Below are positions 20,153 through 28,930 of a DNA stretch of 64,000 nt, piece by piece; position 1 is the stretch's first letter; each line of letters begins with the position of its first letter. Position numbers and translations under genes: made by a program. The stretch comes from Nitrosomonas sp. sh817. GTDB lineage: Bacteria; Pseudomonadota; Gammaproteobacteria; Burkholderiales; Nitrosomonadaceae. The stretch covers positions 744,001-808,000 of the forward strand of contig NZ_CP133083.1 in NCBI RefSeq assembly GCF_030908545.1. The letters run 5' to 3'. The notes beneath the pieces were generated by a model that saw nothing but the letters and a program-made list of their open reading frames with translations, ran no database searches and was not told the DNA's origin.

Positions 20153-20571
20153 TGAATCAATCTACCAAACCCTATTTAATCCGCTCTATTTATGACTGGT
20201 GTAGCGATAACGGTTTTACGCCATATATTTCTGTCAAAGTCTTCAAAGAGTTAGATATTCCAAAAGAATATGTGAGAGATAACGAAATAGTATTCAATAT
20301 CAGTGCGATCGCTGTACATGAATTGAATATCAGTAATGATGGCTTGAGTTTCACGGCTAGATTCAGCGGTATTGCAAAAAGGTTAGATATTCCTTTGGAT
20401 GCGATTAAAGGGATATTCGCTAAGGAAGTTAATCAAGGAATTACTTTTTCTCCAGATGACATTGAAAATAGAAACAATATAGAAAGCTTGGAAAATAGAA
20501 GTTTTAATCAAAATACCCAAATCTTTGAAGAAAAGAAAGTGCACCAACCAAAACTTAGAATAATCAAATAA
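20149..20571 (+). CDS. sspB: ClpXP protease specificity-enhancing factor SspB
   Basis: A 140-residue adaptor that delivers ssrA-tagged proteins to ClpXP. The substrate-binding domain (about residues 5-110) begins KPYLIRSIYDWCSDNGFTPY and includes FNISAIAVHELNISND and GISFSPDD-like segments. The charged C-terminal tail ends KKVHQPKLRIIK, matching the ClpX-binding peptide of the family. It overlaps sspA by the ATGA junction, showing translational coupling. Confidence 0.9.
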   Translation: MMNQSTKPYLIRSIYDWCSDNGFTPYISVKVFKELDIPKEYVRDNEIVFNISAIAVHELNISNDGLSFTARFSGIAKRLDIPLDAIKGIFAKEVNQGITFSPDDIENRNNIESLENRSFNQNTQIFEEKKVHQPKLRIIK

Positions 20572-20597
20572 ATCTGTCCGATTATTCTTGCCTAATT

Positions 20598-20673
20598 GCC
20601 GGCATAGCTCAGATGGTAGAGCAGCTGATTTGTAATCAGAAGGTCCCGAGTTCGATTCTTGGTGTCGGCACCA
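20598..20673 (+). tRNA. tRNA-Thr (anticodon TGT)
   Basis: A 76-base cloverleaf with encoded CCA. It has a 7-bp acceptor stem (GCCGGCA with TGTCGGC, one wobble-type position), a D arm from GCTC to GAGC, anticodon loop TTTGTAA with TGT at 20631-20633, and a T arm CCGAG/CTTGG around TTCGATT. The outermost anticodon-stem pair is a G-A mismatch. The 3' half is the attachment site of the island that follows, and the last 45 bases are regenerated at 30251. Confidence 0.93.
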
Positions 20674-20674
20674 T
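20629..20674 (+). repeat. attL: 46-bp direct repeat in tRNA-Thr 3' end
   Basis: The 46 bases from the anticodon loop through CCA and one extra T are identical to 30251-30296. The flanks diverge at once on the left, and on the right after a shared AT-rich context. An integrase gene ends 34 bases downstream, the classic layout of a tRNA-integrated element. Confidence 0.92.
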
Positions 20675-20707
20675 TAAATCAATAAGTTATATTAATTTAA
20701 TGGCCTT

Positions 20708-21724
20708 CTAATTTTCTCCTTGTGCCAGAATTGTGTCATTCAGGAGATCATCTACAACCAACGCATGTTTCCTGAATTGCTCGGGTGCCAAATGAGCATA
20801 ACGTTTCACCATCTCAGTTGATTCCCAAGCCCCCATCTCCTGAATCACGTTTAACGGAACACCTTTTTGAGTTAACCAACTCGCCCAGGTATGCCGCAGA
20901 TCATGCCAGCGGAAGTTTTCGATTCCAGCTCGTTCCAATGCTCTACGCCAAGCTTTAGTATTCACTTGGTTAATTGATTTTCCTCGATAAGTAAAAATCC
21001 TTATCGGATGTTTGCCAATTTGTTTTCGCAATATTTCCATTGCCGTAGCATTTAGCGAAACATGAATACTTTTTCTTCCTTTAGCTTGATCTGCATGTAT
21101 CCATGCAACGTTTCTTTGCAGATCAACTTGCGACCATTCCAGATCAGTTACATTTCGTTTGCGTAACCCCGTACAAAGCGAGAATTTAACCAAATCAACT
21201 AAATGCTCCGGTAATTCATCAAGAAGCATTTTTACATGCTCTGGTTCGATCCAACGAATACGCCGTTTAGGTTCTTTATACAACCGGATAAACGGTGCTT
21301 TATCGATCCATTCCCAATCAAGGGCAGCACGGCGCAAAATAGCCCGTATTGTTGCTAAATAGCGGTTAGCCGTTGAAGGTGAAGTTTCCTTGCGCTTCAC
21401 TTCACCCACTTCAGCGATCACTTCCCGAGTTAATTCAGAAAGTAAGCGACCTCTAAAAAACTGTTGAATCCATGCAACCTGCTTCATATCCTGCTTATGT
21501 GAAGCTTTATGCTCTGTTTCCATCAGCCATTTATAGGCTGCTTCATCCCAGGTGCGTTTTGGCTTATCCCCCAGTTTCACGACCCGCCAAGATTCTGCTT
21601 TCAGCTTGTCGTGGAATTCTTGTGCTTGGGTTTTATCTTCAGTTGCAGCAGAGCATCTAATTCGCTCGCCGCTTGGTGTGGTGAAACTAATCCACCACGT
21701 CTTACCGCGTTTAAAGAGTGACAT
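20708..21724 (-). CDS. int: Tyrosine-type site-specific integrase
   Basis: A 338-residue phage-type integrase. The N-terminal SAM-like DNA-binding domain (about residues 55-140) is followed by the catalytic domain. The catalytic tetrad is visible: Arg in CTGLRKRNV, His and Arg in HDLRHTWASW, and the nucleophilic Tyr in MVKRYAHLAPEQ. The 3' end points at attL, as usual for tRNA-integrating elements. Its first 124 bases overlap the excisionase-like gene in another frame. Expected to cut and join the 46-bp att cores. Confidence 0.95.
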   Translation of the reverse strand: MSLFKRGKTWWISFTTPSGERIRCSAATEDKTQAQEFHDKLKAESWRVVKLGDKPKRTWDEAAYKWLMETEHKASHKQDMKQVAWIQQFFRGRLLSELTREVIAEVGEVKRKETSPSTANRYLATIRAILRRAALDWEWIDKAPFIRLYKEPKRRIRWIEPEHVKMLLDELPEHLVDLVKFSLCTGLRKRNVTDLEWSQVDLQRNVAWIHADQAKGRKSIHVSLNATAMEILRKQIGKHPIRIFTYRGKSINQVNTKAWRRALERAGIENFRWHDLRHTWASWLTQKGVPLNVIQEMGAWESTEMVKRYAHLAPEQFRKHALVVDDLLNDTILAQGEN

Positions 21725-21930
21725 AATTGTTTCTCCTCATGTCCTACTTGCAACGCTTGCCGAGGGGTAGCATATAACGAGCGCAGGTAGGCGACAAGAT
21801 CATCTTCAATAAATACCCAGCATTTGCCCAATTTAACACCCGGAATTATTCCGGCCTTGGTGCGGCGGCGTACTTCTTCGCGGTGCAGTTTAAGGAATAG
21901 GGCGGCTTCTTCAAGATTGAATGTTTTCAT
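21601..21930 (-). CDS. Excisionase-like helix-turn-helix protein
   Basis: A 109-residue protein whose first 55 residues form an excisionase/MerR-type winged helix: FNLEEAALFLKLHREEVRRR, then KAGIIPGVKLGKCWVFIEDD. The C-terminal half has no recognisable domain and overlaps the start of the integrase gene. The start overlaps the stop of the upstream replication gene, so the rep, xis-like and int genes are translationally linked. Such small proteins steer the integrase toward excision and can also repress int. Confidence 0.75.
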   Translation of the reverse strand: MKTFNLEEAALFLKLHREEVRRRTKAGIIPGVKLGKCWVFIEDDLVAYLRSLYATPRQALQVGHEEKQLCHSLNAVRRGGLVSPHQAASELDALLQLKIKPKHKNSTTS

Positions 21931-23312
21931 TCGCCATCCCTCGCACTCTGATAAGCTTTTGCCCCTTGCTTTCTTTCCTGAATGGTTTCTGCAAGATTTT
22001 CGCGATTATTGATGGTGTTATATTTTCTGCCCTTAGCTTTTACCTTGCGACGAATATAACGCTGAAGATTTTCATTCTTTCTGGCATGGTATTGTGTAGC
22101 TTGATGCAGATATTCACCGACACCTTCACTAAAATCCTCAATACCCTCTCGAGCCATAAAAGACGTAAGGCCGCCCAGGCCATGCACGAAGATTCGTTCA
22201 TCGTGCGGCAGTCTGCCAATAGAAAAACGTTTTAAGCGCGGTTGATCGGAAGGAAATGAGTAGATATTGGAAATATCGCCCCATAATGGATGATTCGGCC
22301 AGCGATTGCGCTTACTGTCAGTCAAACTCGGGATGGAAAGACGCAACCAATCATGGGTGAAATAATGCCATAGCGCAGCATGGTTACACTGTAACTCAGA
22401 TAGACCGATAATTCCGAGTTGTTTGAGCAATTGCTTTTCAGCCTGGAATTCAATGCGCCAGACTTTTTCGTCAGCTTGCCAGCCGTTGCTTTCCCATAAA
22501 GAAAACAGCCAGGTTTTATGAGACTTGGTTTTAATTTCGACTACTTTTTCATACAAGCGGGCATGCAAATCGCCGCCTATGCCAATAACCCAACCGGTAA
22601 AAGGATCATCCAGACGGCAATCGAAGTATTTCGCCATCAAATTGGCTCTAGTGATCCAATCGGAATGATGAATTTCAGAAAGATTATCGATGCAGACAAA
22701 ATCCAGAAATAAATCGGCGCGGCTGACACCGGGTGTATCAAGTACTAATCCCAGCGTATTCACGACAAAGCGCAAGTCTTTCTCAGCCGCTTCAGCACCG
22801 ACCGCTGCTAGATATTCGCTGGAAACCTGAACATGCGCCATCGGCAGCTTGCTGGATTGGCTGCGATTCAGTTTAATGAAAAAGCAATTATCCGACAGGA
22901 CGTAGGGAAAACGCGGAAATCCTCTATAACTAACTTCAAATAGGTGAGAACCGATAGCGACTTGCGCCAAGGCTTGCACTTTCTCATCTTCCGATTGCGC
23001 TTTTTCTTTTAATTCAGATAATTTGCTATCCCAATCTTCAGACAATTGCCCATAATAAGAAAGATAAAGACTATCTATTCCGTAAAGCAGGGGTTTGAAA
23101 TGTTTAGGGTTGTCGTTTGAGGGTACTGTGTTACAAGATGGCGTACCCTGTGCGGATGAGTCAGCCTGATGCGATGTATCCGTCAAATCTCTTTCCACCT
23201 CGCCCTCGCATCTCTCCTCCTCGCTAAAGCTCGTCGTCTTCTGCGTTGGCTCGGCGGTTTCAATTTTTTTGAATGTTACAGTATCAAGTGAAACACTAAT
23301 TTCTTTGTTCAT
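21927..23312 (-). CDS. Putative Rep_trans-type replication initiator / NicK-like relaxase
   Basis: A 461-residue protein with a variable, charged N-terminus (about residues 1-70). A domain matching the pattern of Rep_trans (replication initiation factor) proteins follows: GIDSLYLSYYG, SRADLFLDFV, then ARLYEKVVEI with the candidate catalytic Tyr, and VWRIEFQAEKQL. In elements such as ICEBs1 the related NicK nicks the excised circle for rolling-circle replication and mobilisation. Between int/xis and the cargo, such a role is reasonable here. I infer the family from pattern order, not from a search, so confidence is moderate. Confidence 0.55.
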   Translation of the reverse strand: MNKEISVSLDTVTFKKIETAEPTQKTTSFSEEERCEGEVERDLTDTSHQADSSAQGTPSCNTVPSNDNPKHFKPLLYGIDSLYLSYYGQLSEDWDSKLSELKEKAQSEDEKVQALAQVAIGSHLFEVSYRGFPRFPYVLSDNCFFIKLNRSQSSKLPMAHVQVSSEYLAAVGAEAAEKDLRFVVNTLGLVLDTPGVSRADLFLDFVCIDNLSEIHHSDWITRANLMAKYFDCRLDDPFTGWVIGIGGDLHARLYEKVVEIKTKSHKTWLFSLWESNGWQADEKVWRIEFQAEKQLLKQLGIIGLSELQCNHAALWHYFTHDWLRLSIPSLTDSKRNRWPNHPLWGDISNIYSFPSDQPRLKRFSIGRLPHDERIFVHGLGGLTSFMAREGIEDFSEGVGEYLHQATQYHARKNENLQRYIRRKVKAKGRKYNTINNRENLAETIQERKQGAKAYQSARDGE

Positions 23313-23419
23313 GATAAAAATCCTTATCCATAGTGATTATGCAAACATTGCTAACATCGCAATGGATAGAGATTTTGTATATCAACTCAAAAAAAGTAAT
23401 CCACTCAAAAAATGAATTT

Positions 23420-24256
23420 TTAGGTGGTTGCGTTTTTCTTCATGTAAGTATCAGCAAATTTACGCAACGCTTTCTCACTACCGCCACCTTTTGAATTGGC
23501 GGCATAGAGCTCTAATTCCTCGACAAATAATTGATAGAGTTGCTTATCAGTTAGGCGTAATGCGCCAGCTTCATAAAGCACTTCAAAGACCAAGCGCATT
23601 TTTTGGAAGTTGTCTTGTTTGAGTTTCTCTTTCTTGCCATTAATGGCAGATTTTAGCTTTGCAAAAAACTTCACATCGTGTAGTAGCGTAGCCTTGCTTA
23701 TTTTTCCAACAGCAGTTGGACAACCAATAATAGAAGTATCAATCTTTATGGCATCAATTAAGGCTTTGTTGTCACCGTTGCGAGCCCGTTCGATTAATTC
23801 ATTCAGGAAGCACCCGTGATAAAGCACGCACCACAGAGAATACTGCACGGCAATGAAAGCAGCACTAATCTCAGGGAGAGAAGGGCGCAATAATTCAAGA
23901 TCGTCTTTAGTCGGATTTGGCCGTGCATCAAAATGGCTTTGCACCTGATTGTAAATATCCGGCAATGCTCCAATGTTTCCAGGGCAATCGGACATCTGTT
24001 TGAACCAACCCAAAATTTGCTCCAGTGAAACAAACTGCAAAAGCCCGGTACAAAATAAAACTGTAAGGTCTTTAGTGGGAAGCTCGTACAAATAGCACCA
24101 ACTGAACTCTTCGTCTTCTTTATCAAAGAGCCGGTCATCACAATCATTTATCGATTTCTTGGTATCTTCGATTCCAATTGCAACCAATGGCCAAAATTGA
24201 AGAAATGCTCGGAGATTTTTTGCCATAATGCCCTTAGCGTAATAGACTTCGCTCAT
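23420..24256 (-). CDS. Island protein of unknown function
   Basis: A 278-residue protein that I do not recognise. It has no signal peptide and looks cytoplasmic and mostly alpha-helical, with an acidic segment near residues 35-50 (DCDDRLFDKEDEEFSW) and a basic C-terminal third (KKEKLKQDNFQK). It is the first gene of the leftward island module, 107 bases before the rep-like gene. The 273-base AT-rich region separating it from the divergent 986-residue cargo gene contains TTGACA at 24281-24286 but no well-spaced -10. A regulatory or replication-accessory role is only a guess. Confidence 0.7.
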   Translation of the reverse strand: MSEVYYAKGIMAKNLRAFLQFWPLVAIGIEDTKKSINDCDDRLFDKEDEEFSWCYLYELPTKDLTVLFCTGLLQFVSLEQILGWFKQMSDCPGNIGALPDIYNQVQSHFDARPNPTKDDLELLRPSLPEISAAFIAVQYSLWCVLYHGCFLNELIERARNGDNKALIDAIKIDTSIIGCPTAVGKISKATLLHDVKFFAKLKSAINGKKEKLKQDNFQKMRLVFEVLYEAGALRLTDKQLYQLFVEELELYAANSKGGGSEKALRKFADTYMKKNATT

Positions 24257-24529
24257 GCTGAATTGCCGTAGTAATTAAATTTGACAAGTAATCAGAACAG
24301 TAATAGTTTAAATTTGATTTTTAGCTTGCTACAAAATTTACGGCAAAAAATTTAAATGCTGAATGCTAAAATTAGGCACAACAGCTTTGCTCTTGCGCAT
24401 GGAATGGGAACAGACTGGCTATGCCAGACTGTTAAGTGATTTAAATGGTTTAAGATAAAAAGTGCTTAAAATCAATTCACTATTTAAAGTGAATACGCCA
24501 TGACAATAATTGGTCAAATTTAAATAACC

Positions 24530-27490
24530 ATGTCTAAAATTAACCTGAGACCTGCAGTAATCATTTGTCATAATTTAATGACATATTGTTGCCTTGTATT
24601 AATTATCTTGCTGGCCTTTTCTGGGAGTATCAGAGCTGAAAAGTCATCACACTCACCAAGTAATTCGGAGATATATGAAGCTTTAGGAAAATATGGTATT
24701 GCCATGATGGGAGCGATAACCGACGCGGCAAAATCTGCTTCTCCCCCAAAAATTACAGGGGACGAGGTAAAAGATTCCTTAAATAAAATGGTTTCTTCAT
24801 ATCAGACTGCTATTCAAACACAAAAAGCAGGTATTGGTATGTTGGATGCTTCATTTGAATTGGCAATAACTGGTACTGAATTAGCGACTGGGGGAAGCGC
24901 TATTCTTGCAACTAGTGCTGTACGATGGGTTAAGAATGTGGCGATGGATGAATTGAGGAGCAAAGCCGATGAAAACAGTAGAAAGCTGCTAGCGGCAAAC
25001 ATCGATCGCTTCAGAGATGATAAAGGCTTAGATTATGAATCTCTCCAAAAAAAAGAACCGAAAGAAATAAAAGAAGCATTAGATAGCTTACAGTTGCTTT
25101 CTGATATACAAACAACACTGGGTGGAGACTCTCAAGCTCAAGGGATTGTCGAGGCAGCTGTAATCGATACAATAATTAATACAGATAAGATCGAGTTAGA
25201 GCGACTTGCTCAACATGGAGCCGACATTGAAGCTACTAAAAACGGTTTGACAGATATCGGGAGACAACTTTCCGACTACACAAAAAAGACTGATTTATCT
25301 TTAACTAATATTAGTAAAAAAATTAGTGACACACAAAGTGCACTAGATGCTGCAAATGATGCGCTTAGTTCATTAAAAGATACAACAAAAAATAATACAC
25401 AGCAAATCCAAGCAGTGTCAGAAATGCTTTTTAGTAAAGCATCACCTTCTGAGAAATTAATGATGTTGCAGTCTGGGCATTTGAAGGATTCTCTCGATGA
25501 GAATCAACGTAAGGAACTCATTACAGTTATCACTGGACAGCAAAAAAAAGAACAACTTCTCTCAGATATAAATAATGTGGTTTCTACGTTCAATAGCATA
25601 GGACAAATTGCAAAAAACCTTGGAGTTGGAGGTGATCTGATTCCTGCAATTTCAACTGCCAGTGCAGTTGCTGGGGTTGTATCTAATATCGTATCGCAGA
25701 ACTATTTGGGCGCTATTGTCGGCGTTTCGGGATTATTTGGAAAAAGCCCAGCTGATCCTGCTTCAGAAAGACATAAACAATTACTGGATTTCATTGAGAA
25801 AAGGTTTGCTGTAATAGACAAAAAGCTTGATCAGATAATCGAAGGACAGAAGAAGATTATGGAAACGCTCGGAAAAATATCTGAGCAAATGGCTTTATAC
25901 GACAGAACCCTTCATGATCGCCTAGATCGTGTGGAATTCAAGCTAGATACTGTTGAGAGTATGACCAGAGAAATTTTGTTTCATTACTTGAAGAACTGTC
26001 ATACGGTGAAAGTAAACATTGTAAGAGAAACTAAAAGAAATCCAGATTATGAATTAATTATAGCTAATTTTGAGGACGCTCAAGCTGTAAGTAAAGCAGC
26101 CACATTTAATAGCATAAATGATTGTGTCATGTATTTACAGGGATTATTTGAGCATGCATTCGATCCCCTAAACCTAGGTCTTGAATCTCTTGCTTTGAGA
26201 CACTCTAATACAATTAATCTTGGTACCTATTATAAAAAAGGTGATCAGGAAGAATATATTGAAAAAACAAAGATTCAGGCTTTCTATCAGGAACAATATA
26301 AACCTACATTTGATCTTGCTTTAAAATCTCCTCATGCCATAGACTCGCGGGTCAAGAATTACCCATTTTTGTTTTCTTTATTAACGCTTCCAGTAAATTC
26401 TGTAATTGACTTGGAGAAAAAACTCGCAGGATCGTCGAAATTCTCGCAATCGGCTTGTAGTAAAAATAGCATTCTTGGGGAGCCTTTAATTCAAATCCTT
26501 TGTACGGCAGGGGATGATGTTTTTGCTACTCATTTGAAGCTACCTGAGCATGCATCTAAAGATATCGACGATAATGCGAATTTGGTAGCATTCAAAGTTC
26601 TTGAAACTCCGCTCATGCAAGATCCCCTGTTATTTTTGGCGGATTGGTCATTATTTTTCGCACCAATTTATGATCATCTCGATCTTAAGAATGGAAAAGT
26701 ATTAACAACTTTGGATGAATTTGTTGAGCAACGAAACTTGCCAAAAGGCCCAAGGATTTTAATTGGTGCGATGCAGGCATTGACTGTAGGAATAGCACAA
26801 CTTAATCTTCTGTACGGAGATTTAACTTCCAAACTTATTTTCGAGCTTCTTTGGAAAAAAGATATCCCACAAGATTGTAAAGTCTCTTCGACTGAAAATT
26901 GCGAGGAGCGTTTCTACACAGTTTCAGAACTGTCAATTACGGATACCTCAACGGACGAAAATCTAAAACGGATCACTATGCTTAGAAAAGCGGCATACGA
27001 TCTTTTGGCAAGTAATAATCCGTATCTTTTGAAAAATGTACTGATGCACGCACTTGCGCATACCTCTAAGGTTAATGATCAGGGTGCAGTATTGGCGTAT
27101 CAAACTGCGCTCGATCATATGAAATCGGCTTCGGTTCAGCCCGATGCCTTATTGATCAGCTTATTCGGGCAAGGTATGCAATTTATTAGTTCATTAGAAT
27201 CAACAAATTCAGGAAATAGCAACTGCGCTGATACAAATAATGAAGATTGCAATAGGCGCTTGGAAGCAAGTTTCCTAGGGCTTAAGGTTGCACTGCCGAC
27301 TGCTGAAGAATTTCGTATCCGTCAATTAGTTTATCCCCCACTAATGAAGGATTTCTTAGCCATGCAGAATAGACTTTCGGCTCGTTTGGCAGAATACTCC
27401 GTTTATGACTGGGCTGCAATGAATGGAAATAATTCTGATGAAGCAAGAGAGTTGTTTGTGAAAGCACTGTTAAAATCCAATAAAAATTAA
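24530..27490 (+). CDS. Large exported coiled-coil protein, unknown function (island cargo)
   Basis: A 986-residue protein. It has a signal peptide or membrane anchor (hydrophobic residues 19-34, possible cleavage after SIRA). A Gly/Ala-rich stretch lies at about 100-130 and long coiled-coil heptads at about 230-300. A strongly hydrophobic Gly/Ala/Val segment follows at about 364-408 (AISTASAVAGVVSNIVSQ and LGAIVGVSGLFG), then more coiled coil at about 420-485. The C-terminal half has paired cysteines, as in secreted proteins. Long helices around a buried hydrophobic segment recall alpha-helical pore-forming toxins, but I see no family signature and this is a hypothesis. Two small exported proteins follow in the same direction, the first 10 bases away. 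No good ribosome-binding site precedes the ATG. Confidence 0.8.
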   Translation: MSKINLRPAVIICHNLMTYCCLVLIILLAFSGSIRAEKSSHSPSNSEIYEALGKYGIAMMGAITDAAKSASPPKITGDEVKDSLNKMVSSYQTAIQTQKAGIGMLDASFELAITGTELATGGSAILATSAVRWVKNVAMDELRSKADENSRKLLAANIDRFRDDKGLDYESLQKKEPKEIKEALDSLQLLSDIQTTLGGDSQAQGIVEAAVIDTIINTDKIELERLAQHGADIEATKNGLTDIGRQLSDYTKKTDLSLTNISKKISDTQSALDAANDALSSLKDTTKNNTQQIQAVSEMLFSKASPSEKLMMLQSGHLKDSLDENQRKELITVITGQQKKEQLLSDINNVVSTFNSIGQIAKNLGVGGDLIPAISTASAVAGVVSNIVSQNYLGAIVGVSGLFGKSPADPASERHKQLLDFIEKRFAVIDKKLDQIIEGQKKIMETLGKISEQMALYDRTLHDRLDRVEFKLDTVESMTREILFHYLKNCHTVKVNIVRETKRNPDYELIIANFEDAQAVSKAATFNSINDCVMYLQGLFEHAFDPLNLGLESLALRHSNTINLGTYYKKGDQEEYIEKTKIQAFYQEQYKPTFDLALKSPHAIDSRVKNYPFLFSLLTLPVNSVIDLEKKLAGSSKFSQSACSKNSILGEPLIQILCTAGDDVFATHLKLPEHASKDIDDNANLVAFKVLETPLMQDPLLFLADWSLFFAPIYDHLDLKNGKVLTTLDEFVEQRNLPKGPRILIGAMQALTVGIAQLNLLYGDLTSKLIFELLWKKDIPQDCKVSSTENCEERFYTVSELSITDTSTDENLKRITMLRKAAYDLLASNNPYLLKNVLMHALAHTSKVNDQGAVLAYQTALDHMKSASVQPDALLISLFGQGMQFISSLESTNSGNSNCADTNNEDCNRRLEASFLGLKVALPTAEEFRIRQLVYPPLMKDFLAMQNRLSARLAEYSVYDWAAMNGNNSDEARELFVKALLKSNKN

Positions 27491-27500
27491 GGATAGTGTT

Positions 27501-28091
27501 ATGTACTTATTATTTATCTCGAAAATATTGATTGCTAGTTTCCTCTTGATGATTACTGCATCAATTCATGCTCAGGAGGGAATTTGCAGAACTTCTGGTG
27601 GAGTTGATGGAAAAACTTGTTATGGTCAAGAAGGATTTTGTTTTGATAAAGAAGGGCGAAAATTTCTAGATGCTGGTTGCAGCGGATCTTCTGCAACGGA
27701 GACGCTTTGTAACGGCAAAATAAAAAGACATAAAGTTATTGGTGGTATTAACAGCAGAGAGCATGTGGAGCTAAGATGTGAGGGAGAATCAATATCTCTT
27801 GAATTGGCAACAACCAAAGAGATGTTTAGATACAATCAGCAACTTGCACAAGCTAATCAGTTGCTTGGCAGTATCGCAAATTTTCTTTCATCAACCCCGA
27901 ATTTAGCTGGCAATTCACTAGAGACAAAGAATCTTCTTAATAATGCAATAACATCGAATAATGAACTCCGCTCTGTTATCAATGCGAGATTTGATCAACT
28001 TGCTCCAGAGCTAGTAACTATTGGGGTAATAAAGAAATTGCGAGAAGATATTCTCTTGGAAGTTGACAGAAGGATATCCGAGAGCAAATAG
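27501..28091 (+). CDS. Small exported Cys-rich protein with coiled-coil tail (paralogue A)
   Basis: A 196-residue protein with a signal peptide ending at SIHA (about residue 24) and six cysteines in the next 70 residues. A helical C-terminal half carries the segment TKNLLNN...ELRS.IN.RFDQL...LREDILLEVDRRI. The same C-terminal module recurs in the next gene. AAGGA precedes the ATG by 8 bases, and the gene follows the 986-residue gene after 10 bases, so they are almost certainly one operon. Not a family I recognise. A structural partner or chaperone of the large protein is an inference from linkage only. Confidence 0.8.
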   Translation: MYLLFISKILIASFLLMITASIHAQEGICRTSGGVDGKTCYGQEGFCFDKEGRKFLDAGCSGSSATETLCNGKIKRHKVIGGINSREHVELRCEGESISLELATTKEMFRYNQQLAQANQLLGSIANFLSSTPNLAGNSLETKNLLNNAITSNNELRSVINARFDQLAPELVTIGVIKKLREDILLEVDRRISESK

Positions 28092-28197
28092 TCTTATATA
28101 TTATTCATCTAATGAATAAGAAAGATATAACCAGATTTAACTGCTAATGAAAAGTAAGCATCTATTATTCGTTCAATTAAATTAGAAGGGCATTCCA

Positions 28198-28656
28198 ATG
28201 AATCTAAAATTAGTTTTCCAGATTCTAATAATTTTCACACTACTTGCACTGTCTTTTTCAGTTCAGAGTGAAACTGAAACAGTATGTCCCGGTGGTAAAG
28301 ATAAAGTTTTTGTTGATGAGAATAGAGGGTTTGCATGTCCAGGCAACCTTCCTGTATGGAAGGTGGAACGAGCTATTTTTGAAGAAGTTCTAAAAACCAA
28401 CAAAGAATTGACATTAATGATTAACCACCTAACAGCAATAAATAATTCGCTTGCGAGTGTTCCAAGCATAACACAGACATCACAAGAAACAAAAAACCTT
28501 CTTAATAATACAATAACAAATTTTAATAAGGAGCTTCGGTCATCGATTAATTCTAGGTTCGACCAACTTCCTCAAGAACTCGCAGCAAGTGAAGCTATGA
28601 AGAAACTGAAAGAAGATATTCTTCTGGAAGTTGATAAAAAAATAAATGCTAAATAA
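28198..28656 (+). CDS. Small exported protein with shared coiled-coil tail (paralogue B)
   Basis: A 152-residue protein with a signal peptide ending near VQSE (about residue 24), only two cysteines in the N-terminal part, and the same C-terminal module as paralogue A. Over roughly 60 residues the two tails share ETKNLLNN, ELRS, RFDQL and EDILLEVD. AGAAGGG lies upstream of the ATG. It is separated from paralogue A by 106 bases. The different N-terminal parts joined to a common tail suggest a shared docking surface. Function unknown. Confidence 0.8.
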   Translation: MNLKLVFQILIIFTLLALSFSVQSETETVCPGGKDKVFVDENRGFACPGNLPVWKVERAIFEEVLKTNKELTLMINHLTAINNSLASVPSITQTSQETKNLLNNTITNFNKELRSSINSRFDQLPQELAASEAMKKLKEDILLEVDKKINAK

Positions 28657-28687
28657 TTTATCACATACACATCTATAGTGAGACGAT

Positions 28688-28886
28688 TCCTGAATCGTTT
28701 GCTCGACCTTGAGTAGGTTGTCTGAGACCGCACTGCAACGTCCTGAACCGCTGGTTAGTGCTGTCCGCGGGGTAAATTCCTGAAGTCCGGCGCGTTTCAG
28801 CACGTCACAGATCGTTGGCCGACTGACGTAGAAGCGTTCCGCCAAATGTGCTACCTTACACAGCCGGGTTTGATATGGCCTCATGC
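28688..28886 (-). pseudogene. IS481-like transposase N-terminal remnant
   Basis: On the minus strand the frame RPYQTRLCKVAHLAERF continues into VSRPTICDVLKRAGLQEFTP. This matches the N-terminus of the IS481-like transposase at 34424 (LYQTRVWKVTQLAEHF and VSRPTIYAVLERARLQEFTP). After about 45 residues the match decays, and the catalytic domain is absent. It is a dead fragment between the island cargo and the IS30 element. Confidence 0.75.
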
Positions 28887-28930
28887 ATCACCGCGATATT
28901 CTCGAACCTAAAACGATTTAAGCATTGGCG

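Noticed and set aside
24281..24306. Sigma-70 promoter TTGACA...TAATAG in the divergent island region
   Set aside because: The spacing is 14 bases, too short for a good promoter, so it is not listed as a feature.
24530..27490. Methyl-accepting chemotaxis receptor or phage tape-measure protein
   Set aside because: Coiled coils alone suggested these, but there is no HAMP or MCP signalling hairpin, no other phage structural gene nearby, and there is an export signal and paired cysteines.
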